Assembly: GCF_900110865.1 (NCBI RefSeq)
Contig: NZ_FOFD01000002.1
Coordinates: 182,835-246,834, forward strand
Length of the DNA: 64,000 nt
Source: Natrinema salaciae
Lineage (GTDB): Archaea > Halobacteriota > Halobacteria > Halobacteriales > Natrialbaceae
Reading direction: 5' to 3'
The notes under the pieces were generated by a model. That model ran no database searches. It was given only the letters and a program-made list of their open reading frames with translations, and was not told where the DNA came from. Below, in pieces: positions 1 to 8,551 of the stretch. Each line of letters opens with the position of its first letter. The stretch's first letter is position 1. Position numbers and translations under genes: made by a program.

Positions 1-34
1 CGTGCTCGAGATTGAATTCTATTAATGGCCGAAA

Positions 35-50
35 TCTTATCAGTATAAGA
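35..50. promoter_or_regulatory. Inverted repeat over the promoter of the lipoprotein gene
   Basis: TCTTAT-cagt-ATAAGA is a perfect 6-bp inverted repeat. It covers the AT-rich stretch where a TATA box would lie, about 27 bases before the ATG at 65. This geometry suits a leaderless transcript with a repressor site over the TATA box. The repeat is seen directly; its function is inferred. Confidence 0.4.
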
Positions 51-64
51 GATGATTAGTGGCT

Positions 65-1174
65 ATGAGACGTAGGGAGTTGCTCGCCACCGGTGCGGTC
101 ATCGCAATCGCCGGCTGCTCGAGCGAGGAGGCCAGTGACGACCCCGATCCCGAAGACGAAGACGAGACGAAAGACCTCGAGACGTCGAACGAATCCGAGA
201 ACGAATCGGACGGCCCCGAGCCCGACACCAGGAACGAGACCGATACCGACAACCCCGTCGACGAACAGACCGACGACGAAGAAAAAGAGCCGGAGGACGA
301 TCCTGGGCCCACTGACGAAGAACTCGCCCAGGAGCACATCGACGCCGCGCAGGATGCGTTCGCCTCGGCGATCGACCAGGTCAACGACCAGGGCGACGGC
401 GGCCTCGAAGCCCTCGACACGACCTATCCGTCGCTGGGAACCTCCCAGGCAGAAGGGGCACTCGAGGACGCCCACGCCGAGCTCGAGGCCACGGTCGAGT
501 ATGATGTCTCAAAGGAGCAGGACACGGTGATCGCGGACCTGCAGATGGCGATCGACACGTTGGAGCTGGTCTTCGGCTACCAGCCTCGGGTCTACGATGC
601 CTACAGCGCCGCCACGGACCTTCTCGACAACGTCGAAAACAGGAATCTCGATGCGGTAGAAGAGAACGCGCCGGGCGTCGCGAGCACCGCAACAGACCTG
701 CGCGAGAATCTCAAATCGAATGCCAACGTCCGCCCAACGCCGACCGTCGACGCGATCGGCGGAAGCGCGCTCATCTCGGTGATCGAGACCTACGTCATGG
801 ACCTCTCGGCGATAGAGTCGATCGGCACCGGGGCCCAGCCGCTAGTCGAAGCGGAGCGAGACTTCTGGATCGCGCTGGAATTGTACGAAAATGGCGAGAA
901 CCGACGTGATGAGTTCCAATCCGCCGAAGAGAGTTACAACGCGGTCGTCTCGGCGCTCGAGCGGGTTGAGGACACCGCCCACCTTGCCGACCGGTCTGAG
1001 ACGGTTGTTTCCTATTCCGCCTCCTTGGCTGAGGCAGCAGACGCCTTCGACGCTGCGACCGCAAGTCGCATGATCGGCGATACCGATGACGCGGCCGAGT
1101 ACGAAAAAGAGGGGAACGACGCGATCGACGAGGCCGACAGTGCCGGACTTTACGATACCGACAGCCTGCGGTAG
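65..1174 (+). CDS. Tat-exported lipoprotein of unknown function
   Basis: The product is 369 aa. The N-terminus has a twin-arginine motif (RRRELL), a short hydrophobic run and a lipobox ending AGC, so it should be exported by Tat and lipid-anchored on the outside of the membrane. Residues about 25-85 are an Asp/Glu/Thr/Ser/Pro-rich linker. The rest is predicted helical with many Ala, Glu and Asp and no recognised domain. I chose ATG 65 over GTG 59 because the AT-rich promoter lies 27 bases upstream of it. The gene is convergent with the tail fibre gene, with only three bases between the stops. It could therefore be a cargo gene of the provirus (for example superinfection exclusion) or the host gene next to it. 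Neither can be decided here. Confidence 0.75.
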   Translation: MRRRELLATGAVIAIAGCSSEEASDDPDPEDEDETKDLETSNESENESDGPEPDTRNETDTDNPVDEQTDDEEKEPEDDPGPTDEELAQEHIDAAQDAFASAIDQVNDQGDGGLEALDTTYPSLGTSQAEGALEDAHAELEATVEYDVSKEQDTVIADLQMAIDTLELVFGYQPRVYDAYSAATDLLDNVENRNLDAVEENAPGVASTATDLRENLKSNANVRPTPTVDAIGGSALISVIETYVMDLSAIESIGTGAQPLVEAERDFWIALELYENGENRRDEFQSAEESYNAVVSALERVEDTAHLADRSETVVSYSASLAEAADAFDAATASRMIGDTDDAAEYEKEGNDAIDEADSAGLYDTDSLR

Positions 1175-1177
1175 CTC

Positions 1178-4100
1178 TCACGACCGCCGGGCGACCGCCT
1201 CGATTCGCGAACGGATCTCATTGACGGCGTCGTCAACGGACTGGCCATCGCCCAACAGCGCTCGCCCCTGGCCGTCGCTAAAGTCGATCTCGCGCACCTC
1301 GAGCAGGTCACCGCCGGGGAGTTCGTCGAGTTTGATCGCCGAGACGAGCGACTGGTCGGGGTCGAGATCGGCGAACTGAACGTCGACCTCGGTCAACCCA
1401 CCACCGGTCTCCTGGATGATCCGCAGGGCGGCCTGTTGGCAGCCTCGCCGCGACGTCAGTCCAGGGATCTCCTCGCGACGTTCGAGCGTCGCATCGCCGT
1501 CCCACTCGTCGGCCTCGTGACGGCCGCGGGGCTTGAAGTCGTAGTCGATCGCGTAGGTGTCGCCGTCGGCCATCGACCCCGTGTTGGTGATTTTGATCGA
1601 TCCGTCTCGGTTGTCGATCTCGTAGTCTTGTCCGCGCTCGAAGCCCTCGCTCGTGGCCGGGTCGAAGACGTACTCAGTACCAGCGATGATATCGGTGTCG
1701 CCGAGGTCAACGAACGACGACGCGTCGGCCGTAAATCGCCTCCCAGAGACCGACTGTCGGCCACCGACGACTTCGCAAGCGAGAGTTTTGCTCTCGATCG
1801 TCCGGGTGTCCTCGTAGCTGCTCACATCGAGGTCGGTGGCCGCTTGCCGCTGGCCGGCACGGGTCCATTCGATCGAGTAGCCGCTGCCGTCGCGACGAAC
1901 CTCCCAGATGGAGTTGCCCTGCTTGGCGATCTCGGAGAGAACGTTCCCGAGGTCGCCCTCGAACGTCTGATTGACAAGGATTGGCGTATCCTCGAGGTCT
2001 GCGCGGACTTCGACGCTGTCGACTGTCTGTGGATCGAAACCGAACCGTGGCGAGGCGTTGTTGCGCGACCCGGTGCCACCCAGAGTGAACCGTGCTCGAA
2101 GTGCCCCACCGTCCTCACTGAACGACTGATCGAGTGTCTCCGTGTTTGTGGCCTCGAGCCACGTCAGCCCCTGGTCGTTCGAGACCGCAACCGCCTGTGA
2201 ACCGGAGGTGTCGTTGAGCGCCGAAGTCACGCTCGCGGCGACGACGCTGTAAGGCGTCTCGGCGTCGGTGGTCCGGACTTGCGCACCGTCCGGCGGGTAC
2301 GTTGGCGGTCCGTCGAGGTGGCCGCCATCCTCGTGGACGGCGTCCCAGCCTTCGTCCGCCCAATCGCCGACCGGCGGATAGTATTTTGTATCGTACACGC
2401 AGATCGAGTCGATGACGTAGCCCGCACTGCCAGTAATATCGACTTTGAGCGTCTGCGTCTCGCCAGCGGATATCTGGCTGAGAGTGTGGTCGACAGTGAT
2501 GAAACTATCACGCAGATCAATCCAAGCAAGCGAGGGGCCACTCGTCGAAAGGGTGGCCACCGTCTGCCCGTTAAACGACCACTCTGCATCAGTCGATCCA
2601 GGGATCTCGTGCCGCACGGCAAGGCCGATTCGATCGGCGGGGATTTCGTGGTTGAAGGAGAGTGGCCACTCTGCGAAATCCCCTGACGACGTCAGGTACA
2701 AGGCCTTACCATCGATATACGCAACGTCGTTGCGGAGCGTCCCAGAGTAGTCCGACGTGTTTTTTGTGCCGCGTGTGAAGTAAGACGTCTCGAGGACCAC
2801 CAGCGTATCGTTGGTGACCTCGAAGGGATCGGTATCCCCGAAGACGGCCAGATCCTGCCACTCGGCCGTCGTGTCAGCCTCCAGGAGGAGTTCGTCAGCG
2901 ATTGAGACGCCGTTCGATGGCGCGTCGACGTTCGCCGTGTAATCAGTGTGCTGCTGGATCAACTCCTCGGCGGCCAGGTGGGCAGCCTTCGACGAGTACT
3001 CCGCCTCGATCGCTCGCTGGAGTTGGAGCCCGCCGCGCCCCTCGAGGACCGTCTGACCTGCCTCGGTTGTCACTGTCTCGAGCTCGTCGATCGGCAAGCG
3101 GCGCCCGTTGTACCAGACCCGGAGTGGCTGGCCTTCGATGGCCTCCGAGCGCCACGTCTCGTCGCGTGGCACCGGGAGCCGGACGCGCGGGAGACCGTTG
3201 AGTTGGGGCTGCCACTGCGCGCCGTCGGCGACCGTCAGCTGACGAGTGGAGCCGGAGGGGTGCTCGACCTCGGCGAACCAGCCTCGAGGCGGCGCGGCGT
3301 GTTGGGCGAGGCCGGCGCTCGGCGAGGTCTCCGTTGCTGACCCGTCCGCGTGGACGTACTGCGTGACCGCGCGAACGGTCACCGTGTAGTCCCGGTCGGG
3401 ATGTATCATCGGCAGGTCGGAGAACGACGACGTCGTCGAACTGACGGTCCCAAGAAGCTCGCCCTTGGGATCATCGTACTCGTAGTCTCCACGCTGCCAC
3501 CAGACCTCCTGCGCCCCCTCGAAGTCCGACTCGACCGTCCACGAGACGCTGTCGATCGACGTCGCGGTCAGGTTGTCGAACGTGATCCCGGAGGCGGCAA
3601 CCAGCTTCGTCACCTCCGAGGCCGTGTGCCACGAGCCAGTGACGTCGGTGGTCTCGGTCCGGATCCCGATGTCGTACTTCTCCCCGTCGAGAAGTCCAGC
3701 GATCACGTATTCGAGCGGGTCTATATTGTAGGCGATCGTCGCCTCGTCGGCGCCGTCGTAGCTGCTGGCGTCACTCTCCTTCCACCGGATGCGATACTGG
3801 CCGGTGTTGAGGCCGGCGTCGAAGTTCTGAGCCGTCAGTTCGTCCTGGACGCTGGCGTCGAGTTCGAACCCGGTGACATCCGGCAGGACTGTCGTCCCGG
3901 TGGCCTCGGCGGAGAGTGCCGTGTAGTCTGTGCCGTCGTAGGTGATGTAGGTCTCGACGGCGTAGTAGAACTGCGTGCCGTTATCGAGGACGGTGTCGGT
4001 GTGGCTCTGGATCGACGACCCGAGATCGACGATCTCGGTCGCGGTGCTGGGGTCGACGCCGCTCGAAGTGTCGCGATAGACGCGCTGGCCGTCCACGTCG

Positions 4101-4930
4101 GGGTCGTTGACGGTCCAGGATGTGTCGATCTTCGTCTCGCGCTCGGCGTTAACTGTGAGGTTCGTCGCCGCCACCGGGTCAAGGTCGAACGTGATCGTGA
4201 CCGACCCGTCGTTTCCGTTGGCCCCCGCTCCAGTCCCGCCGGCCGCGCCGCCGCCGGTCGTCGTAGTGGCGTTTTGCAAGTCATCGATGTACGAAGACCC
4301 ACCACCGCCAGCACCACCGCCAGCTGTCGTGCTGCCACCGCCGCCACCACCGTACCAACCGGCACCGCCACCGCCACCGGGGTAATCGCTGCCAGACGCG
4401 CCGTCTCCGCCGGTCCCGAACGACCCGTCACTCTCGTCACCGGTGCCGCCAGCCGTCTGTGTTCCTCCCTCGCCGTCGCTTGAGAGGGGCGTATCGCCAT
4501 CCGCGCCTTCGAGACCGCCGCCGGCCCCACCAGACACCGGTTCGCCGTCATCGTCGTCTGTTGCACCACCTCCACCGGCTGCGACTGCCGCACGGTCGTC
4601 GAGAGTGGTCCCACCGATGCGGATGTCCGACGCGCCCCCACCGCCACCCGACGAGCGGGCGAAATTTGCCGCATGCCCGCTCCCACCGCCATTGAACCCG
4701 CCGCTCGAGTCGCCGATCGTGCCGCCACCACCGACATAAATCTGCAGCGTCTCGCCGGCGGCCTGGGGGAAATCGCCTTCGACGCGACCTCCATCACCGC
4801 CGTAGGGATCGCCGCCCTCTGCAGCAGCCCCGCCACCGCCCTCAAGGACGACGTGGATATTCTCGGCGGCTTCGGGGATGTCGATCGAGTACTGGCCGGC
4901 GGTGTCGTAGGTCTCTGTGATGGTAGCCAT
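1178..4930 (-). CDS. Tail fibre/adhesin with glycine-rich, FnIII and hub-like domains
   Basis: The product is 1250 aa and the last gene of the tail block. Residues about 1-255 match the layout of the Gly_rich (pfam12810-type) fold: a beta start, an AGETLQIYVGGGG-type core, then long poly-Gly loops and a closing SVTITFDL strand. Residues about 255-545 look like three fibronectin type III modules. Residues about 545-700 resemble phage tail-hub or baseplate proteins (beta-rich, VWYNGRRLP). The C-terminal third is beta-rich and ends in a short helical segment. It probably sits at the tail tip and binds host glycans or S-layer; this role is inferred from position and domains. The start ATG is the only sensible one. 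A 130-bp gap upstream separates it from the preceding tail gene. Confidence 0.8.
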   Translation of the reverse strand: MATITETYDTAGQYSIDIPEAAENIHVVLEGGGGAAAEGGDPYGGDGGRVEGDFPQAAGETLQIYVGGGGTIGDSSGGFNGGGSGHAANFARSSGGGGGASDIRIGGTTLDDRAAVAAGGGGATDDDDGEPVSGGAGGGLEGADGDTPLSSDGEGGTQTAGGTGDESDGSFGTGGDGASGSDYPGGGGGAGWYGGGGGGSTTAGGGAGGGGSSYIDDLQNATTTTGGGAAGGTGAGANGNDGSVTITFDLDPVAATNLTVNAERETKIDTSWTVNDPDVDGQRVYRDTSSGVDPSTATEIVDLGSSIQSHTDTVLDNGTQFYYAVETYITYDGTDYTALSAEATGTTVLPDVTGFELDASVQDELTAQNFDAGLNTGQYRIRWKESDASSYDGADEATIAYNIDPLEYVIAGLLDGEKYDIGIRTETTDVTGSWHTASEVTKLVAASGITFDNLTATSIDSVSWTVESDFEGAQEVWWQRGDYEYDDPKGELLGTVSSTTSSFSDLPMIHPDRDYTVTVRAVTQYVHADGSATETSPSAGLAQHAAPPRGWFAEVEHPSGSTRQLTVADGAQWQPQLNGLPRVRLPVPRDETWRSEAIEGQPLRVWYNGRRLPIDELETVTTEAGQTVLEGRGGLQLQRAIEAEYSSKAAHLAAEELIQQHTDYTANVDAPSNGVSIADELLLEADTTAEWQDLAVFGDTDPFEVTNDTLVVLETSYFTRGTKNTSDYSGTLRNDVAYIDGKALYLTSSGDFAEWPLSFNHEIPADRIGLAVRHEIPGSTDAEWSFNGQTVATLSTSGPSLAWIDLRDSFITVDHTLSQISAGETQTLKVDITGSAGYVIDSICVYDTKYYPPVGDWADEGWDAVHEDGGHLDGPPTYPPDGAQVRTTDAETPYSVVAASVTSALNDTSGSQAVAVSNDQGLTWLEATNTETLDQSFSEDGGALRARFTLGGTGSRNNASPRFGFDPQTVDSVEVRADLEDTPILVNQTFEGDLGNVLSEIAKQGNSIWEVRRDGSGYSIEWTRAGQRQAATDLDVSSYEDTRTIESKTLACEVVGGRQSVSGRRFTADASSFVDLGDTDIIAGTEYVFDPATSEGFERGQDYEIDNRDGSIKITNTGSMADGDTYAIDYDFKPRGRHEADEWDGDATLERREEIPGLTSRRGCQQAALRIIQETGGGLTEVDVQFADLDPDQSLVSAIKLDELPGGDLLEVREIDFSDGQGRALLGDGQSVDDAVNEIRSRIEAVARRS

Positions 4931-5060
4931 ATCTGTGGTAGTGGCTTCTCGGAGTTCTGATGTACGGAAACAGGGATCTCTTTCAGCAGACTATACGCGA
5001 ATTGACCAGAAACAAGGCCTGATCAGAAACCGCACCGGGTTCCACGCGTTCGTTGACGCA

Positions 5061-6221
5061 CTATCTGCGGACATCGCTTCGCGACACCAGCGTCTTGCTG
5101 GCGTTCGCGTCGGCGATCGATGTCGATGCAACCGGACTGAGCCAATCCTCCAGCGACTGCGGTACGGGCCCCGTCTCGTTCTCTGGGACCGAGAACTGGA
5201 TGTCGTTGTGCCCACGGTTGACGATCGCGTTCAGACTAAACAACTCGTCGTCGATGTCGAAGGTTAGCTGGGCGCGAGCGCGAACCATCGTGACATCCAT
5301 CAGGTCGACATCGAACAGCGAGACCGTCGCCGGCTGGTCTGCCTCGAGGCCGACCGTCGTCCAGGAGTCGGTGCCCGAGTCCCACTCCTCGGCTTCGAGC
5401 GTCCCGTTGGGCTCGTCGAGACGGAGTCGGATGAGCGCGTTTGACATGACGATCTCTGTGCCGATATCGTGCTCCGTAGAATGGACGGTCTGCCACTGTC
5501 GGATCCCTTCGGTTGTGAACTTCGAGTCGTAGCCGCGAGTATCGTAGACACGGACACCACACGGGACTTCGTCGGGATAGTCGACTGCATAGATCAGCGT
5601 CGGTGGATTCTCGTCGTACGGTGGAGGATCGTACCACGATGCGTCGGTGAGATCATAGACGTCAACATCGGACGCCGCGCTCGAGCGTGTTTCGATCGGA
5701 GACGCAGGGGCTCGAGTCCCATCCCCACTGGCGTTGTACCACTGAACCTTGCTTGCGGCGCTCGGGACACCGACCAGCGCGTCTGTGTCGTTTCCGAATT
5801 CGTGATCAAGCTGGTACGGATTCGGTTCGAGGGCTCTGAAGAAGCTCCCCTTCTTTCCGACGGCCGTCAATGAGAGTGCGAACGCCCACACGCTGCGGTC
5901 GTTCGCGTGGAGTGGCTCAACGTCCGCGCTCGCGATTTCGTAGTAGCCGGCATTCGAGTAGCCACCGCCTCGCCGATACAGCGGCAGTGTCGGGAGACTC
6001 GAGTCGGCGAGCTCGTCCAACTCGGTCGCGAGCATCTCCGAGATCTCTGCACCCCAGCGGTACTGGCCTGAGAGTGAGAGGTCAGCTGCTTCCGAGGAGA
6101 GCGACTCGACGATCGCACCGTCTTCCTGGAGGATGCCTGCCTCAGCAAGTTGCTGGCCGAGCCGATCGCGCTCGCTGGTCTGTGCGGCCTCCGGGATCGG
6201 GCTGTTGTAGATGTACTTCAT
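5061..6221 (-). CDS. Putative distal tail protein
   Basis: The product is 386 aa, acidic and mostly beta by composition, with an early helical segment (residues about 15-75). The middle contains a Tyr/Pro/Asp-rich loop and the last 150 residues read like a jelly-roll (alternating hydrophobics, RLRLDEPNG). It lies between a tail protein and the fibre, where siphoviruses usually encode the distal tail or baseplate protein. It is separated from its upstream neighbour by only three bases. I recognise no specific family; the assignment rests on gene order. Confidence 0.6.
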   Translation of the reverse strand: MKYIYNSPIPEAAQTSERDRLGQQLAEAGILQEDGAIVESLSSEAADLSLSGQYRWGAEISEMLATELDELADSSLPTLPLYRRGGGYSNAGYYEIASADVEPLHANDRSVWAFALSLTAVGKKGSFFRALEPNPYQLDHEFGNDTDALVGVPSAASKVQWYNASGDGTRAPASPIETRSSAASDVDVYDLTDASWYDPPPYDENPPTLIYAVDYPDEVPCGVRVYDTRGYDSKFTTEGIRQWQTVHSTEHDIGTEIVMSNALIRLRLDEPNGTLEAEEWDSGTDSWTTVGLEADQPATVSLFDVDLMDVTMVRARAQLTFDIDDELFSLNAIVNRGHNDIQFSVPENETGPVPQSLEDWLSPVASTSIADANASKTLVSRSDVRR

Positions 6222-6224
6222 CGC

Positions 6225-6881
6225 TTAAAAGTCCTGCACGTATTCGGCGATCTCGTTGAGACCGTCCTCGAACGACCCTTCGATGTCGACGTCAGGGAAG
6301 ACTGACGTCCACGTGAGCTCGACCGTCCCTTCGATCGTCGAGGGCTTGTCGGGATCCTTCGTGACGCTGCTCTCGTTGATTGCAACGGGCATCGCGTGGC
6401 CAAACGCGCCGGCGCTGCTCGAGAACGATCCGTCGGTCCACTCGCCGATGTGCAAGCGTGTCCCACCCGAGCTGTCGCTCTTACTCTGCGTGACGAACCA
6501 TTCGAACACCTGTTTCATCGCGATTGGGTCGCAACCGGTCGCATCGGTCTTACTGACGTCGTCGGGGTCGTTCGAGTCGGTTGATCCGTCACCCCACCGA
6601 TCGCCTTTACTGGCGGCGAATGATAGTGACTCGCGGTAGTGACCGGAGCCGCCGTCGACGTGGTACCCTTTCCGGTTCTCGAGGTCAGCATTCTGGACCT
6701 CGTCCTCAAGCAAATCCGTCCCAATATCGAACGCCTCGCGGATCATCTGCCCGCGGTTCGACATGAGGTACTGCTTTGCCACGTCGCCAGTATCAGTGAG
6801 ATCCTCCTGGAGGTGGAACTCGCCGGTGGTGTCGCCGCCGTTGATTCCGATCTCGAGGATGGCCTTGTCTCTAAGTGGCAT
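6225..6881 (-). CDS. Putative tail structural protein
   Basis: The product is 218 aa, acidic and Ser/Gly/Asp-rich, with no signal or membrane segment. The C-terminus (VELTWTSVFPDVDIEGSFEDG) reads like a beta-sandwich tube- or initiator-type module followed by a helix. It follows the tape measure gene after a 258-bp gap (6882-7139) in which I see no gene; that gap may hold a promoter for the last three tail genes. In comparable haloarchaeal viruses this slot holds tail-tip proteins. Function is inferred from position only. Confidence 0.55.
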   Translation of the reverse strand: MPLRDKAILEIGINGGDTTGEFHLQEDLTDTGDVAKQYLMSNRGQMIREAFDIGTDLLEDEVQNADLENRKGYHVDGGSGHYRESLSFAASKGDRWGDGSTDSNDPDDVSKTDATGCDPIAMKQVFEWFVTQSKSDSSGGTRLHIGEWTDGSFSSSAGAFGHAMPVAINESSVTKDPDKPSTIEGTVELTWTSVFPDVDIEGSFEDGLNEIAEYVQDF

Positions 6882-7139
6882 GAATTATGGAAAAACGTTG
6901 CCGCAGTGACCGTGCGGCGGCGGTCTTCGTCTCGCTATTCCGTACCGATCGGCTCACGATCTGGCCGGGAGCGTAACCCTAATCGCTTGAGTATTTCTGC
7001 CGATCCGAGTAGATAGAGAACTACCGTTCAGATGCCGAGGCAATAGACGAGGGCATCAATCGGACTGTCGTAAAGATACGCACCAGAGCTGATGGTGACG
7101 CGCGAACAGGACAAGCCATGTACATGCCAGTTCTGCTAC

Positions 7140-8375
7140 TCATCTCCCTTGGATTTCTCGCTCCAAGCGATCAATGCGATCGTTTAGCTCGTCGCGTGCA
7201 TCTTCAACCATATCCTCGGTCTCGCGAACTACTTCGTCAACGAAACGGTCCAGATCATCGACGTCGACGTTGATGTCGCCGAAATTCGCGTTTATCTCAG
7301 CTGGGCCTGATTCGCCAGACCCGCCGCCAGTAGTCGCGGCCGCGCGTGTATTGACAGTCGTCTCAGTTGTTTGCGTGCTGGGGGATTGCTTGGTGCCCGA
7401 CGATGTATCACCAGAGGACTTCTTATCAGGGCTGTCCCAGGGATTCAACCGTTTTGCGAACCGTTGCGCACCGTCAGCAGTATCGCCGGCCCAGTCGTTT
7501 GCACCGTCGGCCGTACGTGCTGACCATCCCCGCATCCCCCCTCTACCACCGCGACCAGACGACGAGGAGCCACTCTTGGTTGATCTACCCGAACTGTCAG
7601 TGATCGTCGTCTCAGTCATTACTCCGACATCGACTTCGACGCTTACAGGATCGACTTCTTCTACCTGGAGGGGTGGAACGTCCTCAACTCCCAGCTGGAA
7701 GTCTTCGATCTCCTCTGCAGTGATCGGGATCGCCAGCTCTTCGATCGTTTCCGTCTTGACGTCGATCGCCATGTTCTCGAGTTCTTCGGTCTCAACGCCG
7801 ACATCGACCGACTCGAGTTGCTCTGTTTCGACACCGACTTCCACTGTGTCGAGTTCTTCGGTCTCGATACCGACGTCAACGCTTTCGAGTTCCTCGCTAT
7901 CGATAGCGATCTCGAAGTTCTCCGTTTCGACGCCAAGCCCATCGCCGAGCTTGTCACTGAGCTGATCGCCGACCGCAGTCCCAACGGCCGATCCGACTCC
8001 TGTCGCTAAGATCGACGAGAGACCACCACCGAGACCACCAGCCGCTCCACCGACACCGCCGAGCAGGCCGCCAGTCAGCTCACCAAGCAACCCGCCGTCA
8101 TCGCCACCGACCTTGTCCTCGATCTCGTTCAGCAGTTCGACGCTACTCTCGAGGTAGTCGGTACGCTCGCGGGCCCAGCGATATTCGCGACGACGTCGAC
8201 GACGCTCCCGGCCGCCACCACCGGCACCACCGCCGGCGGCCTGAGCCGACATCGAACCCCCGTCGGTCATCCCGATCTCGGTCGTCCCGATGTTCGACTC
8301 GATCTGCTGCCGAGCGTTCCGGAGCTCCGACTCCGGGATCTCGATCGAGAGTTGGGCTTCAGTATCGAAACTCAT
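7140..8375 (-). CDS. Tail tape measure protein (short)
   Basis: The product is 411 aa. Gene order (directly after the tail chaperone pair) and composition support a tape measure role. Residues 46-65 are Gly- then Arg-rich, 66-90 form a coiled coil, and 91-148 are a hydrophobic Gly/Leu/Val segment (a likely membrane-active part). Residues about 156-240 hold seven 12-residue repeats of the form VGVETEELESVD. A Ser/Gly/Thr-rich linker follows, and the last 50 residues are a charged coiled coil. At the usual 0.15 nm per residue it would set a tail of about 60 nm. The start ATG overlaps the stop of the preceding short frame (ATGA), indicating translational coupling. Confidence 0.7.
   Translation of the reverse strand: MSFDTEAQLSIEIPESELRNARQQIESNIGTTEIGMTDGGSMSAQAAGGGAGGGGRERRRRRREYRWARERTDYLESSVELLNEIEDKVGGDDGGLLGELTGGLLGGVGGAAGGLGGGLSSILATGVGSAVGTAVGDQLSDKLGDGLGVETENFEIAIDSEELESVDVGIETEELDTVEVGVETEQLESVDVGVETEELENMAIDVKTETIEELAIPITAEEIEDFQLGVEDVPPLQVEEVDPVSVEVDVGVMTETTITDSSGRSTKSGSSSSGRGGRGGMRGWSARTADGANDWAGDTADGAQRFAKRLNPWDSPDKKSSGDTSSGTKQSPSTQTTETTVNTRAAATTGGGSGESGPAEINANFGDINVDVDDLDRFVDEVVRETEDMVEDARDELNDRIDRLEREIQGR
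7656..7910 (-). repeat. Seven 12-aa repeats inside the tape measure gene
   Basis: Encoded residues 156-240 of the tape measure protein read as successive 12-residue units such as VGIETEELDTVE, VGVETEQLESVD and VGVETEELENMA, decaying at both ends. The DNA copies are diverged, so the period is conserved at protein rather than DNA level. An alternating hydrophobic pattern with a fixed 12-residue period suggests a repeated structural turn rather than a simple coiled coil (7-residue period). Confidence 0.7.
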
Positions 8376-8551
8376 AGTCGGGATCGTGTGGCCGCGTAGA
8401 CGTCAAGGAGCCGCAGGTAGTCGAGCGGTACCTTGAGGATGTCGTCGTAGCTCATGCCGTGGGCGAGTCCGACGACGATGTAGTAGTCGACTCGGGCCCG
8501 TCCGTCGAGGTCGCCGACGCGTCGCTCTCTGTCGAGGACGTCGAGGACCTG
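8372..8551 (-). CDS. T extension of the tail assembly chaperone (reached by -1 frameshift)
   Basis: This frame has no good start of its own except an internal ATG at 8455 (27 codons). From the slippery site at 8551-8557 it is open for 59 codons and ends in VPLDYLRLLDVYAATRSRL. That is the short helical 'T' domain pattern (Y..IL..PLDYL..L) seen in siphovirus GT proteins. Read through the -1 shift, the full product is 208 aa (149 from the first frame plus 59). The stop overlaps the tape measure start (ATGA). In known phages the G and GT forms bind and load the tape measure protein. Confidence 0.8.
   Translation of the reverse strand, partial: QVLDVLDRERRVGDLDGRARVDYYIVVGLAHGMSYDDILKVPLDYLRLLDVYAATRSRL

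Noticed and set aside
3350-4483. Long plus-strand frame opposite the fibre gene
   Set aside because: It mirrors the biased codons of the fibre gene; its protein is rich in Val, Arg, Asp and Gly with no fold, and the minus-strand reading has clear domains.
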